Assembly (NCBI GenBank): GCA_036345935.2
Contig: JADWOT020000009.1
Span: forward strand, 1,564,287-1,628,286
DNA length: 64,000 nucleotides
Origin: Taenia hydatigena
Taxonomy: Eukaryota; Platyhelminthes; Cestoda; Cyclophyllidea; Taeniidae
Direction of reading: 5' to 3'
Positions 24,738 through 36,386 of the stretch are shown piece by piece; the stretch's first letter is position 1; each line of letters opens with the position of its first letter. The notes under the pieces are model-generated. The model searched no databases and was not told the origin of the DNA. It saw only the letters and a program-made list of their open reading frames with translations. The position numbers and the translations under genes are program-made.

Positions 24738-27700
24738 ATGATGCAAGATGTATTTCCTGCTACTCAGTCTGAGCTTTTCGATGGTGTGTGTCGTATGACT
24801 CTTCACACTCTTCATCACGCTTCAGCTTCTGTGTGCTGATGCCGAGCGACCCCAATTTGTTCTTCAGTTACTTCTCCACCGCAATATGCCTAGCAGTATT
24901 ACTGATAACAACGGTTTCACGATATTTCAAACCGTGGAACTTAATGATCGCCATAATGCGCTCATCTGTAGAACGGGGTAGATTTGGCGCGTTTTATAAA
25001 GCGTTCAATTTCAAGTTTTAGTACTACAGGTCGACCATGTCAACTGTGGATAGTTCCGGGCTGGGCAGGAATATTTTTGATACATTTTTAAAACTAGTTG
25101 GAGGTAAATGTAGCGCAATTTTGTCACGAGACATATTGCAAATGCTGCTCTTTTTAAATTGGCCACATAATTCCCTTTTTGTCTGACGCTAGAGCCGTTT
25201 ACTATTTTCAATCGCTGGCCTTGTTGTCACCCTTTGACGCTATTATTTTAAAAAAGTTGGATATTCTAATTTCGTTTCTCTTACCTCCTCAGTGCGTAAA
25301 CCCACTGCTTACTGATGAGATTGGGCTTTATTTGCCACTGCAATTATGTGGGTTTTTTTGTTATTAGATGCTTATTTTGACGATGAAATGCAATTTATTT
25401 GGTTAATAGGTTATGTTCTGCTTTTATACTTGTGTTGCGGAAACTGTATTGGACCATTTTCCCATTTAAGAAGCACTGGAACACTTGTTATTTTGTCGCA
25501 ATTCGTGCTAGAACTTGAGATTCGTGTTTTTTAGGTGCAAACCCTGTGGTAACAGAAGAAAGCAAGGCAGATTCAAAGCAATCTTCATCCGGTACTGCAA
25601 ACTCTTTGGTTCTGTCCCCAATTGTTGTCGCCAAAACAGAAGGAAACGAACTACCCATCAGCGGATCTACTCAACAGACTCAGGTTTCTAACAACACTGA
25701 GACCGTTTCCAAGTCCTTCTACAGTTTTGCACAACTCTCAGAAGCCCTCCGTGATCTCCCTCCTGGACAATTTGAGGCTGCAAGAGACTGCTGCATGCGT
25801 CTACGCTATCCTCCCACTCTTGCCGTTCTTATGCAGCGCGAAAAAGGCAATCAATTGTACGAGTCCATCAGTACTGGGCCACGGGCCAAACATCGCTCTG
25901 CACGATCCATCCACTTTGAGATCCTCCCTAGCCACTTTGAGGGCACAGTGGTGAAGCTCTTCGATGATGAAGGTGCTGCTGCGGTGAGAGCGGAAGAGGA
26001 TGTGGCAGAGGAAGATCCTTTCAGATCTGAGTCGGGCAAGGGATCCGCTACTATGGCTGATTGTGAATATCGCATTCTTCCTCTGTCCACAAGTGCCAAG
26101 CGCGCTTGTCATCAGCGTAGGACGCAAGGGGAGGATGATGGCGATCTTAGGGTGGCGTCGGATGCACGTGCAGATGGCTTTGTGAGTGGGATATCATGCA
26201 CTAACTTTTGAGGAAAAATTAGATGTAGTAACCTGTTTGTGTGTGTTTAGGTTTCTGATACCAATGGGGATGATTCGGATGGTTTTGAAATTGTTTCATT
26301 CGTTCCACCCGACGAACAGCTTTTGCCGAGTGAGTTTTATTTTCAGTTGGTCAAGTTGCAACTGAAATGGGTTTTGAATAAGCCTACAAGGATGTGTTGC
26401 TCATGCTGAATTCTTCAATGCTGTTGCCTTAATTAGTCGCATGATTAGAGATGCTTGTGACTTTAGGTAGATTCAAGGCTAGAGTCGATCATATGGCTTT
26501 TTAGTTTAATTCGTCAGTGCTCTAGCGGTGTTAAACTGAATTAAATGGTTGCCATTTAACATGTAAAGGGAGCCTTCTGAATTAGAACTCCACTTCCGAT
26601 GCCTGAACATTTTAAAATGGAATCAGGATACTTTTGCAAAGGTTGAAGTAGTTAAGTAGTAATCGGTTAGTACCCGTTGGATCATTCGTTGGGGTCCAGA
26701 ATGCTCTAAGTGGGTGATTCGATAATTACTGTTGCTCGCTAGTAGTCACTTCGCGGTGTTAATCTACTTCTTCACTATCTTAAGTCTAATTGATTTAGTA
26801 TACTGATATAGCTGGCCAATTCCGACAGGTCTGGATATCACATCGTCTGTGTCTTGCATTTTATTCACTTGCTCGGACTAATTTGTTCTAATCTTGTCAT
26901 GCCGGAAATCTGCATGTTCAGGTAATTTAGACTGTAGCCAGCTGGTATTTACTTGAATTCATGAAATAAGTGTTGTGCTCGACCCTCGCAAAATGGAGAC
27001 CTCTAGTTAGCTGTCAACTTATCAACCACTTTTTTCCGACATGAATTAGTCAAAATTAGGATCTTGTAAACTGACCCAGATTCTTTGAAGGTTCTACCAT
27101 GTTTTATATTGAATCTATTTATTTTTATTGTAAGCGTCTGCCGATTAGCGATTTAACAAGCATTTGCTTATGTGCTCTGATCAGCCCCCCCCACCACCAC
27201 CGTTGCTACTGGGAGCCAAAAGCGGAAGCCATCAAATCACATTTCTTTCACCTCATCGACGTCTGTCATGGCAGTGGCAGCAGAGACATCATCAACGCAG
27301 TCATCTTCACTACCACCATTACAACAGCGAGTCGAGTCGCCTCAAGCCGCTAATCGACCCAGTATCGGCGCCTCTCCCGAGCTCAGCATGTTTCAGTCGA
27401 AGCCTTCGATTAAAGTAAGTGCCCTTATTCTCTGAGACCTTGTTCGGTCACCCCTAGTCTTTTTGATAGTTGGGGTGACTTTTCGTACGTTTGTAAGCCT
27501 TTCCGTTGCCTATATTTTAAATGTAATTAAATTTGCAGAGGAGACATTCCAAAGCGCCTCTGTGCTTTTATCGCCTTTACTGGATTCGATGAAGACTGAT
27601 TAAAGGGCAGCTGGCTATTTAAACTCCTTGGGCTGTATTACGGGCGCGTGGATGCGGCAGCGCACTGAACTGTTTGCAGGTCGACTTGTAATGAAAAATG

Positions 27701-30700
27701 GAGTTCTTAGTGCTATGCTAAGCAAAGGAACCTATCTTTGACGTCATCACGTCCCTAATTTGAATGAAAGCTGTATATTTCCCCAATTCCGATTAGTTGC
27801 ATCTGTTGTGGATGGTTCTAATGAATTGCACGACGAGACATCCATCCGAGGGCATACCACGGCTATTTAATAGAATCTGTTGTGCTGAAAATATTTAAGG
27901 TTGGAACTGTTCGGTGATAACTCGAATGCCTCCCTTGCTTACCTGCGAATGAGGTTTGATCCACCTGTCACGTAGTGGAGCAAAGCCTAAAAATTATGCC
28001 TACTCTGAAGTAGTGCGAGGTTCTTTTTCTTCATTTCCTTCGTTTTTTAGTCACGTAAGCCTCTTTCGTTTCCAAAGACGGTTTCGTTCTCCTCGAAATG
28101 CCTTGAGGGTTGTCTTTATTTGGACAAGGTAAGTGATATCCCTTTGCTATGGATGGAACTAAGCCTCAGGAATTACTTATTGCTATGGTAACAAGTAAAA
28201 GCCTTGTACCGACCTTCCTGTAAAATACGAAAACGGTCCTTTATTAGAGGTCGCAAAAAGGCCGAACCAATCTCCTTATTAGCATTTTAACCCACAGTTA
28301 TTGAAGCCACTCTAGTCATGCTAGATGTTAAGTTCTTGGGATGCCATGAGTACGCTTATTCTTCTATGTTTATTGAAGAAAGGAACAGAATTTGTGTAAC
28401 GTGAATCGCCTGTCGACCAAACTGGTTGCTTTTCACTGCACATTTATGTGACAAATTGAGGACTTGCACACTTGCTATTCATTACCTTAATTATTCTAAG
28501 TTCATGAGGTTTTTCGGGCCCGAAGTATTAGGAATCTAGGTGCTACATTCATTCTGTGCTCTCCCACAGTTTTACCAACAACTGGTTGGCTTTGGAATGC
28601 TCTCGGAAGTGGCTTTGGAGATGACTTCACTGGCTGTGAGTAGCGATTTTCTCGTTCCTACGCCGTGTCCATTTGGGTGGCCACATTTCGTCTGCCTAGA
28701 GTCGAATCCAAGTAGTCCCCAGTAAGTCTTCTCACCTAATTTTGTTTCCTCGTGCTTAAACGAAGGTTGTGGACATACATCTGCTTTATCCTAAAATCAC
28801 CCATTACAAACCTGTCACAGATTCACCCACCCACCTCAAACCAACTCTTCCATGCATTCATCGAATTCCACTCTGCGCATCAATATGTTCACCTCTGTTT
28901 CACCTATCCGTTTCTCAATCCGTTTTTTTCATACATTAATTTGTCCCAGTAACAAATAATTAATCTCTTCCAAACCCCTTCTTACAATTCATTCATTTGA
29001 GTGGCTCAGTCGTTTGTGGACCTTAAAACCTACTAAATAAATACAACCTGCTTTAGACATCAAACTTGCCAATGGAACCGTCATATACTAGTGGTTTTCC
29101 TGTATTGTACGATACCTTCCTGTCACCCTCAATTGTGTCCTAAGTGTTGCAGCCCGAAGATCTAGGAAGCCCAAAATGATTGTGTAAACTTTTAGCTACC
29201 CTAATCTGGGGCATGCAAGGTGTATTGAAGGAAAACAATTGCTGAGATTCTCTGAGCAAACCTCTCCCTCCAGAACTTGACAGCCGTCACCAGTGTTTGG
29301 ATGTAGACTATATGGCATTGATTCTGAGAGCTTACAATGATGAGGAGGTATAATATAGCCCTTGTTGCTTCTGAATTCACATATTTTCCTCGCTTCGTAG
29401 CAGAAATCCTGCGCTTTTTCTAGGTGTAAATACAAATGATTTTTTGGCAGCATTCAAGGGCGCAAGTTTCGAAGTGCTGCGGTTTGAGACTGGGAAACTA
29501 CGTTCCATGCTGGACCTAAAATTTGCATGAGATACACTATAACTTAGACTCCTCATGTGTCGTAAGGCATCATATTCGAATGCTACTTTCCGCAGCCAAA
29601 TTATGTGCCGCAGCTACAAAATTGCTTTTCATTCAACAACTTCAAAACTTCCCAGATATTTATGCTTCTTTTCCTGGTCTCTCATCTGAAGGAACCTACG
29701 GAAAGGCAAACCGACATTTTTATGCATAGCTCTAAACCTTCCCAACATCGGAATGATTACACGGTAAAACTTTTTTGAGTACTTCTTGCTCAGTGTGAAC
29801 TCTCACCCTGTCTAGGACAGAGCAGTTTCTATTGATGGGAGACGCGCTTCGCCTGATCCTCCTGACCTACACCAATCCGGCTACAGAATGTCGCAACGCC
29901 GTGAAGTGTCTAACCGACCTCTGTCATCAGAAGACCCGCTCCATTCTCGTGGAGAATGTTCGCGTGCGAACCCCAGAGGGCTTCCAATGTGTACCCTTGG
30001 AATGGTCCTCCCTGCTCTCCTCCTATTCTCTTCGTCTTCCCAGTCTCCTATGGCTACCTGTCGTCACTCCACCCTCTCGTGACGTCATTTTCCGCATTTT
30101 TGACTCCGCTTCAAAATCATCCCGCTCAAAATCCACTTTGACCTCCTCGTGGACATCAAGCTGTCCTGTGGAAGACCTAGCACACATTGCAGTTGCCCTT
30201 TGTCCCAAATTCTCTGTACCTGAGCCCCTCAACCCTCCACCCTCCATCACTTCCACTACCGGCGTCGACGAAATCACCTCTGCTCAGGCTCTACGTGACT
30301 TCCTTTCTCTCTGCTTTACACCAACAATCAAGTGGACGTCTGTCAGCTTGACCTCTACCTCTATCTCTGAATCGCCTCTGGAGACCCTAATTCACATGAC
30401 GCCTCCACAACTGCGTGCGCTCTGTCAGCTTCTCGACTGTAACCATGCATCGAGTTTCGCGGGTCTGGGGCTCATCTGCCTCCTCTTCAAACGTCTTTTT
30501 ATGCATCTCTTTGTCAACGCTTCTTTCACAGGACGAGGAAGGCTCATGGTGCTGCGGCATACTCTCTGCTTGATTGAGTGCCCTTTGGAGGACGATCTCT
30601 ACGACTGTGACCTGTTCACTCATCTCTCGAGCATCCATGCCCGTGTCAGTGATTGTCTGGGGAGTCTACGCACCGCCTATCCGCAACTAGTGTCCGCTGG

Positions 30701-32057
30701 AGCCTGTCTTACTGCTAAACACCGACTGAAGTGTTCCCCCCAAACTGCTACAGCGGCGGATATCGGCAGATCACGTCTTTTCACGACTGCACAAGAGGCG
30801 CGTGATGTTATTTTGCGGACGTTTAAAGAGATCATCTATCCTAATCTCGTCGCGTTGTTTGAAGCAGTGACAGTGGCCCATGAGTTTGTTGGTTTTGTTC
30901 TTGCGAGAGACCTTTACATGTTCAAGCGATCGCATGGAATTGATGGTCGTGTTGAAGAGAATAACGCCTTTCGCCTGCTGCGCTCGGGTATCGCGATGTT
31001 GAATCGCTTGGAGAATAAGAGTATCTTCCAGAGGATCAGCCAATCAGGTGCAGGTGTAGGTCTTGAGAAAATTCTCGAACCGGCGGTGCTGTGCAAGACC
31101 AAGCTAGTGATTCTACGCCCTCCGGGATTGTTGTATCTGGTCGAGCAGGTGGCAGTGCAGTTGAAAGCGTTTCGACAAAGTCTGATGACTTCGAGGGTGC
31201 ATCTCTGCTCTTCTTGGTGGTCGGCATTCACCACCAGTGCGGTAGACGTGGGCGCCGATTCGAACGTAAAGCTGTTTGTGGCGGAAATGCAGTCCATTTT
31301 TGACAGGATTGAATGCTGGACACGGAGCCTACACAATATAGAACTTAGAAACATCCCCATCAAGATGCTGGAGGTGCTTGTGAAGGAGGTGGGGAAGGGA
31401 GTTCCAGGTCTTCGCGGACTGAAAGTTGCACCCTCCGAATCGGAATTACTCGGGGTTCCGTATGGATCGAAGAACGCGGCTACGGCAGAACCGATCCCAA
31501 CCGCCGTGGCAGTTGCACCGCTTCCACCATGTCCACAGAATGTTTTGTTTGATGAAGAACAAGCCGCGGTTGCATCGGAAGCTTCTATGAGCTTAGATTT
31601 GCTGAATAGAGCCTTTTCAATTCCTGACGATGAAGAGGAGAGTGATGAGGTGGCGGAGGAGGTTGGAACCCAAAAGTCGTCTTCTAAGGAGGTGGTGAAC
31701 GAAATTAATGAAGTGGACGAAGCCACAACGATGGAAGTGGAGGAGGGATCTGAGAAGATGAAGGTGATTCAGAGGACGCCACCCAAGAGGGTGGTAATCA
31801 ATGTGAGTGGGGAGGATGTGATGATGACAACGACGAAAGAGGAATCTGAGAAAGTTCAGGAAATGGGGGTAGGGGTCTCCAGTTTGAATGTTTTCGTGAT
31901 GGATCGGCGCACTTTGGGCAAGTTGAAACGAAGTCAGAAGATCTTGTCCCACCACCAGCACCAGTCTCAAGAGGGGGAGGAAGAGACAGAGCAAGTGACA
32001 ACCTCTCACATCTATCACGAAGACAATCGTGTCGCCAATGGGAACGGTGTACGCTAA
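24738..32057 (+). CDS. Unrecognised 1,157-residue helical protein with acidic tail and LIR-like motif
   Basis: Seven exons join with matching phases: 24738-24783, 25535-26181, 26251-26329, 27185-27414, 28051-28128, 28570-28721 and 29816-32057. All introns are GT-AG. The start MMQDVFPATQSELFDG follows an acceptor (ttctag) by 8 nt. Residues 16-231 are polar, with an ordered-looking part at FYSFAQLSEALRDLPPGQF. Exon 3 encodes DDSDGFEIVSFVPPDE, an acidic-aromatic-x-x-V pattern like an LC3-interacting region. A proline/serine-rich linker with QKRKPS follows. From LDKFYQQLVGFGMLSEVAL to about residue 960 the protein is helical and leucine-rich, reminiscent of HEAT/ARM repeats (NPATECRNAVKCLTDLC). 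The C-terminus is very acidic, with basic patches (TPPKRVV, RRTLGKLKRSQK) and a histidine/glutamine stretch. I do not recognise the family. That it is a real protein-coding gene is well supported by seven phase-consistent exons. Confidence 0.78.
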
Positions 32058-32209
32058 TTTTTTAGTCCGTGTACGTGTCGATGTAAATATTTTTATGCAC
32101 GGCCAAACCCCAACTTTGTCCCTTCTTGTACAGTATACTGAACAAAATGTTCATTCCTATTTAAAAGATTTATTGTAGTCACTGTTTTGTTTTATGTAGA
32201 TTCTAATCA

Positions 32210-32215
32210 AATAAA
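32210..32215 (+). terminator. Polyadenylation signal (AATAAA) of the 24.7-32.1 kb gene
   Basis: Canonical AATAAA 153 nt after the stop codon, followed by a GT-rich stretch. Confidence 0.7.
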
Positions 32216-35200
32216 GTGATCTGACTGTTTATGGGAGGATTTTCGACTTGAGCATGCCACACACGTATTCTTGACCGCCGCACCGACCATCCCTACAATT
32301 TGATGGAAGGATTGTCACCTCAGGCTGGTTACCGGGATTACAGGTTTACCTCCAGTGGCATGAGATCTCAGTCTGAACACAAGGTCCCATCCTGTTGAAT
32401 TTCTGAGTGGGAATCAGTCGTCCATGTTTGGCAGAGGCTTCACGTCCCGAAAACCCAGCCAACTGCACAAGAAATGAAGGTGGGATCCTGGGGTTGATTC
32501 CCAAAGCCACAGCAGATCAGAGACGATCGTGACTACTTGAACGACCAGTACCTGGACTTGTAGGGGCCCGAATGTATGTCCTGATACCGCGAAACAGACG
32601 GTTTCTTTTAGTGGGTTGCAACCAGTGAGCGAAAAGTGAACTACGCAGCGGAGACACTCAGCTCTTCTTGTGCAGATGTCCTGTACCCGACTGGTGACGG
32701 AAAAGCCGACCCTAACCGCCTTCTGTAATTGCCGATGGTCTAATACCTCGGAGATTACCAGTAAGGATGCCTATAATTCGCCCCGCATACAGGACCACTA
32801 GCTCATGCAAGAACTCCAAATTTCTCCCTTACATTGACTGGGCGCTTCAACAACCAGGCACTAGTAAAGGTGGTTACTCCCTCCGTCCCCCTGTCCAATT
32901 GATAGTATGATGATCCAGTTACCCTACTTTACAAAAGAGCGATTTGATGGCGGATCTGAACATCCGCACGCGCGCAAACCGCGCGACGACACCCTCTCAA
33001 CGCCTTTCCCTGTGGATCTACAACTTCAAGTGTCGCTTTGATTGGTTTTAGCAGTCACAACTCGACCCCTTCCTATTGAACTGCACAGGCAGATTCAAGA
33101 TCCGTGATGACGGGACCAGACCTACAGATCCCGTGCTGTGCAATGACAATTGCGGGAACCACATAGCCAAATGTTTTTACCTCTTAGACACAGCGAACCC
33201 ATTTTATATAGTGCACCTATCGTTTGTCAATCCACTCCAACATTCAGCCGTTTGCATGTCAGCCGTACACGCCGACTTATTTGAGCGGAAGGCACCGCAT
33301 CAAGCTTGTCTTCTCTAACACTGCTCCAAATGAATTTTTAAGCCCAAGCTGTCAAAAATTCAGACTTATAAGGTATAAAACCTACCCGAGATTTATTTAT
33401 TGACCCATCGGACTCGACTCCCGAGGCTTTTTTTTCAAACAAATAAATTTAACAGCTTCAACTGCACTACACTAAGCTTCAAAACTGCTGGTCATCCTAA
33501 CTACCCTTCAGGGCACTACCTTGGTGGTTAATCTACCAAAACACACTCTCATGTACGCGTATAAACTGGCGTCGATTGCCAAATGCACTCCCCCCCCACT
33601 GCGATTTTATTAACATCGACCTTTCCTGCCAGTGAGGCATCTCCCCACTTCGCCATGACTGGAGCACCTATCCAACTCGGCTATGCATTACCCGCACCGT
33701 CCGAGTTCATTCTTACCTAGTACGGATAACAAAGGTTTGACCGCGTGCCCGTCTTGCCGAAACTGTATCAGTGTTAGATGACGCAGCTAATATTCGGCTG
33801 AACGAATCCATAGAGCGGCAGTTTTTTGTGAATGCGCAATCCCGCCTGGTCGTCAATAGAATGTGTGTAATGCAGCTGCAACGCTGAATAGTTTCCAGAA
33901 AACGCACGACATTAAACTCACGTATTTTTGACACTACTGTCTTCACAGGGACATGTTCGGCTGCCGAGTTGTTGTAAGAGTCAGGCAAGATGAGTAGTCA
34001 CGTGGATTCGGTTGCATTGACTCACACTCAAAGCCGGGGCATGCCCACAGGGCATAGATTGTCACTCGTAAAAAATAAACTGTGGATTAGAGAAAGCCAT
34101 GCACCTTCGATTTATTTTAGGCACGATAAAGGAGTTAAGAACGTAAAAAAACCAAAAAAGACTAATCTGCATAACAGTGAGACCGAGATGTAACACCCCA
34201 TGTGAACGCTTTTGCAAATGGTAAGATAGCTTAGAAAATCAAGAAAGTGCAGCAGTTAACTAAAGTACGCCAATATTTCAAACTTGACTTATCTGCGCTT
34301 CAATAACGCCGTCCCCTAAAAGGGTAACGAAGAAATACCCCGTTCCTTTAGGCAGTAGGAACGACCTAACAAGTGCAAGTAGGCGTCCTTTTAGTCAAAC
34401 GGATCGACCATTGGTGAAATTCTCCATTTAAAAAGGTCCTCAAAATCGAGGCCTATTAGTGCAAGTTCTGATGGTATAAATCACCAGATTTGACTTGCAT
34501 CCGCTAAATACCTGTTGTGCACGTGATCCCGTAGACATATCAGAAGCCACGACCCTAAAAGCTTGCAGATTCTCAAAATAGCCTAATTGTAACGATAAAA
34601 TAGAGAAATAAGTAGCAAATTAAAAAAACATATAACCTAAGCAAGTGACTTGTGGAGTATTGCGGTTACTGACTACTAAGACGCGTATAGATCTCCCTTA
34701 AATGGATTGAAAATGGCTCAGGGTAGACGATACTAGAACGGAGATGAATAAATCTAGAAAGGAACGCCTAAACCACATCAGAAACCACAAATGTGGTGGC
34801 AATCCACGCAATTACCGCTGTCACTGTTGAGGTGGCTGACGTGGGCAATCAATCACTCGGAGCAATACAAATGGCGCTCCAGACGCAAACAGACACCAAA
34901 TCGAAGTCTGTTTTTCAAAAAGGAGAGCAAACCCACGAAGAAAATGAACATCATTTCCTTCAATAAAAATTATCGAAACCCAGACGCGGAGCCCAATCAG
35001 CGCATCATTAACGGATTGGTTATCATTCCACGGTGATCGAAGGAAAGACAATGGCTAAAGGAGAGTGTAATGGTTGAAGCCCCAAACGAAACCCAGAAGC
35101 TGCACTGCTGACTGCCATTAGAAATGAGAGTATGGATGTTCCAATGTAAAGTAACCTAGCCACACATGGCGGAAAAAGCATGGACCCTATCTAAAAGATC

Positions 35201-35335
35201 GACGAATCCTTACAAAGAGCCAAATTAACACGTTCGTCACCACATCATCTCATTTTACACCAATGTCGAGAATGAAGAAAAAAAAGACAAAAGAATATCA
35301 ATAATAGCCGAAGGGAAAGATGTGAAAGCGTCGAA
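32216..35335. other. Gene-poor stretch between two convergent genes
   Basis: At about 32270-32960 there is a more GC-rich, non-coding-looking block (including GGGTTGATTCCC near 32513) unlike its neighbours, possibly an old repeat. From about 33.9 kb rightward the plus strand is A-rich, consistent with minus-strand transcription running past the FITM2 stop codon. No supported exon. Confidence 0.4.
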
Positions 35336-36382
35336 CTAACGCTTTGCGACAAAATGAACCGGTCCATCTCCAGGCATTCCTGGCGCCAATCCTCCAACGC
35401 TTCCTACTGGTAAACTGGGAAAGATGCCACGATAGCATACAAACCAGCAGGAAATTCCTACCGACGCACCCAAAAGTTTTGACGGCATCGAATGAAAATA
35501 GACAACCGTTACGAGGAGCATAAAGTCCCACAGCAAAGAGAGGCATGCTGTGACGCAGAAGACACTTCTTAGGTTCAGCGTCAACCGGGCATAGGCAGAT
35601 CGCATCGACTGCACCGTATCCGAACTCACATTTGGCAGTCGTGGCGCTTCTGTTTTAACCGCAGCAGAGGTGGTGGAGGAGTCCAGATCGTCAGAATGAG
35701 TGCTCACATCCAACAAGGCACCGAGGACATTCCACGATCGCATCACCCTCAACTCCTCAAGTATCCAGAGGTTCGACATGGTGAGAAGAAAACAGTGTCC
35801 CGAGATATCAAACCCAAGCCAATAGCCTTTGGCTTGTCGGCAGGAACGACGATTAAATGGCCGAAATGAAGGGGGGGATCGAAAAAGTGTGCCATTGAGG
35901 TTATAACAGCTCCCAAAGCTATACTCCACAGTGTTGAACACTCCCGTACAAGCATACCAGCAGGCCGAACCGACAAGGAGACGCATAAGATGAGCACGAA
36001 TGAGCCGACGGTTTCCCCCAGTGTAGATATACGTGGAGATGAGAATAAAGGTGGAGAGACAGCAGAAGGTCCAGGCCCAACCCCATTTGACAAAGAGAAG
36101 ATTGAAAGCATTGCGCTTGTGTGAGAAGTAGGAGGGTGGCATCTTCAGGAAGTCAAAGATCAGAGAGCCTGCAGCGGCACCGCAGAGATAGATACCCGCT
36201 TTCACAGAAGGATCTACAAACATGGGCTTGCGGAGGAGAGAAAACATAAAGAGGCCAAAGAAACGCGCTGGGGAGGCGGGACCAGGGATAGAGTGACGAG
36301 CGCGAGAGCCGGGTTCCGCAGGGGGAAGGGGCTTGGAACCACTTTTGCTGAATTTTCGAAGGGAGGATGCACTGAGAACCAT
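35336..36382 (-). CDS. FITM2: Fat storage-inducing transmembrane protein 2 (FIT2-type acyl-CoA diphosphatase)
   Basis: FIT2 is a multi-pass ER protein that cleaves fatty acyl-CoA at the lumenal face and supports lipid droplet budding. One uninterrupted exon gives 348 residues (human 262). Family motifs are VKWGWAWTFC (98-107), RLLVGSACWYACTGVFNTVEY (143-163), GYWLGFDISGHCFLL with the first catalytic histidine at H196, and VVYFHSMPSKLLG with the second at H297. These correspond to the human histidines at 155 and 214. Differences from human are a basic/proline-rich N-terminal extension (about 1-40) and a serine-rich insert at about 222-262 between the active-site helices. The ATG at 36382 sits 2 nt after a clean acceptor (tttcctag), suggesting a 5'UTR intron or trans-splicing. 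It is tail-to-tail with the gene at 24.7-32.1 kb and divergent from MED26. Confidence 0.95.
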   Translation of the reverse strand: MVLSASSLRKFSKSGSKPLPPAEPGSRARHSIPGPASPARFFGLFMFSLLRKPMFVDPSVKAGIYLCGAAAGSLIFDFLKMPPSYFSHKRNAFNLLFVKWGWAWTFCCLSTFILISTYIYTGGNRRLIRAHLMRLLVGSACWYACTGVFNTVEYSFGSCYNLNGTLFRSPPSFRPFNRRSCRQAKGYWLGFDISGHCFLLTMSNLWILEELRVMRSWNVLGALLDVSTHSDDLDSSTTSAAVKTEAPRLPNVSSDTVQSMRSAYARLTLNLRSVFCVTACLSLLWDFMLLVTVVYFHSMPSKLLGASVGISCWFVCYRGIFPSLPVGSVGGLAPGMPGDGPVHFVAKR

Positions 36383-36386
36383 GACT

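Noticed and set aside
30914..31726. 270-codon minus-strand frame
   Set aside because: Antisense shadow of the large last exon at 29816-32057; serine-rich composition mirrors the sense codons.
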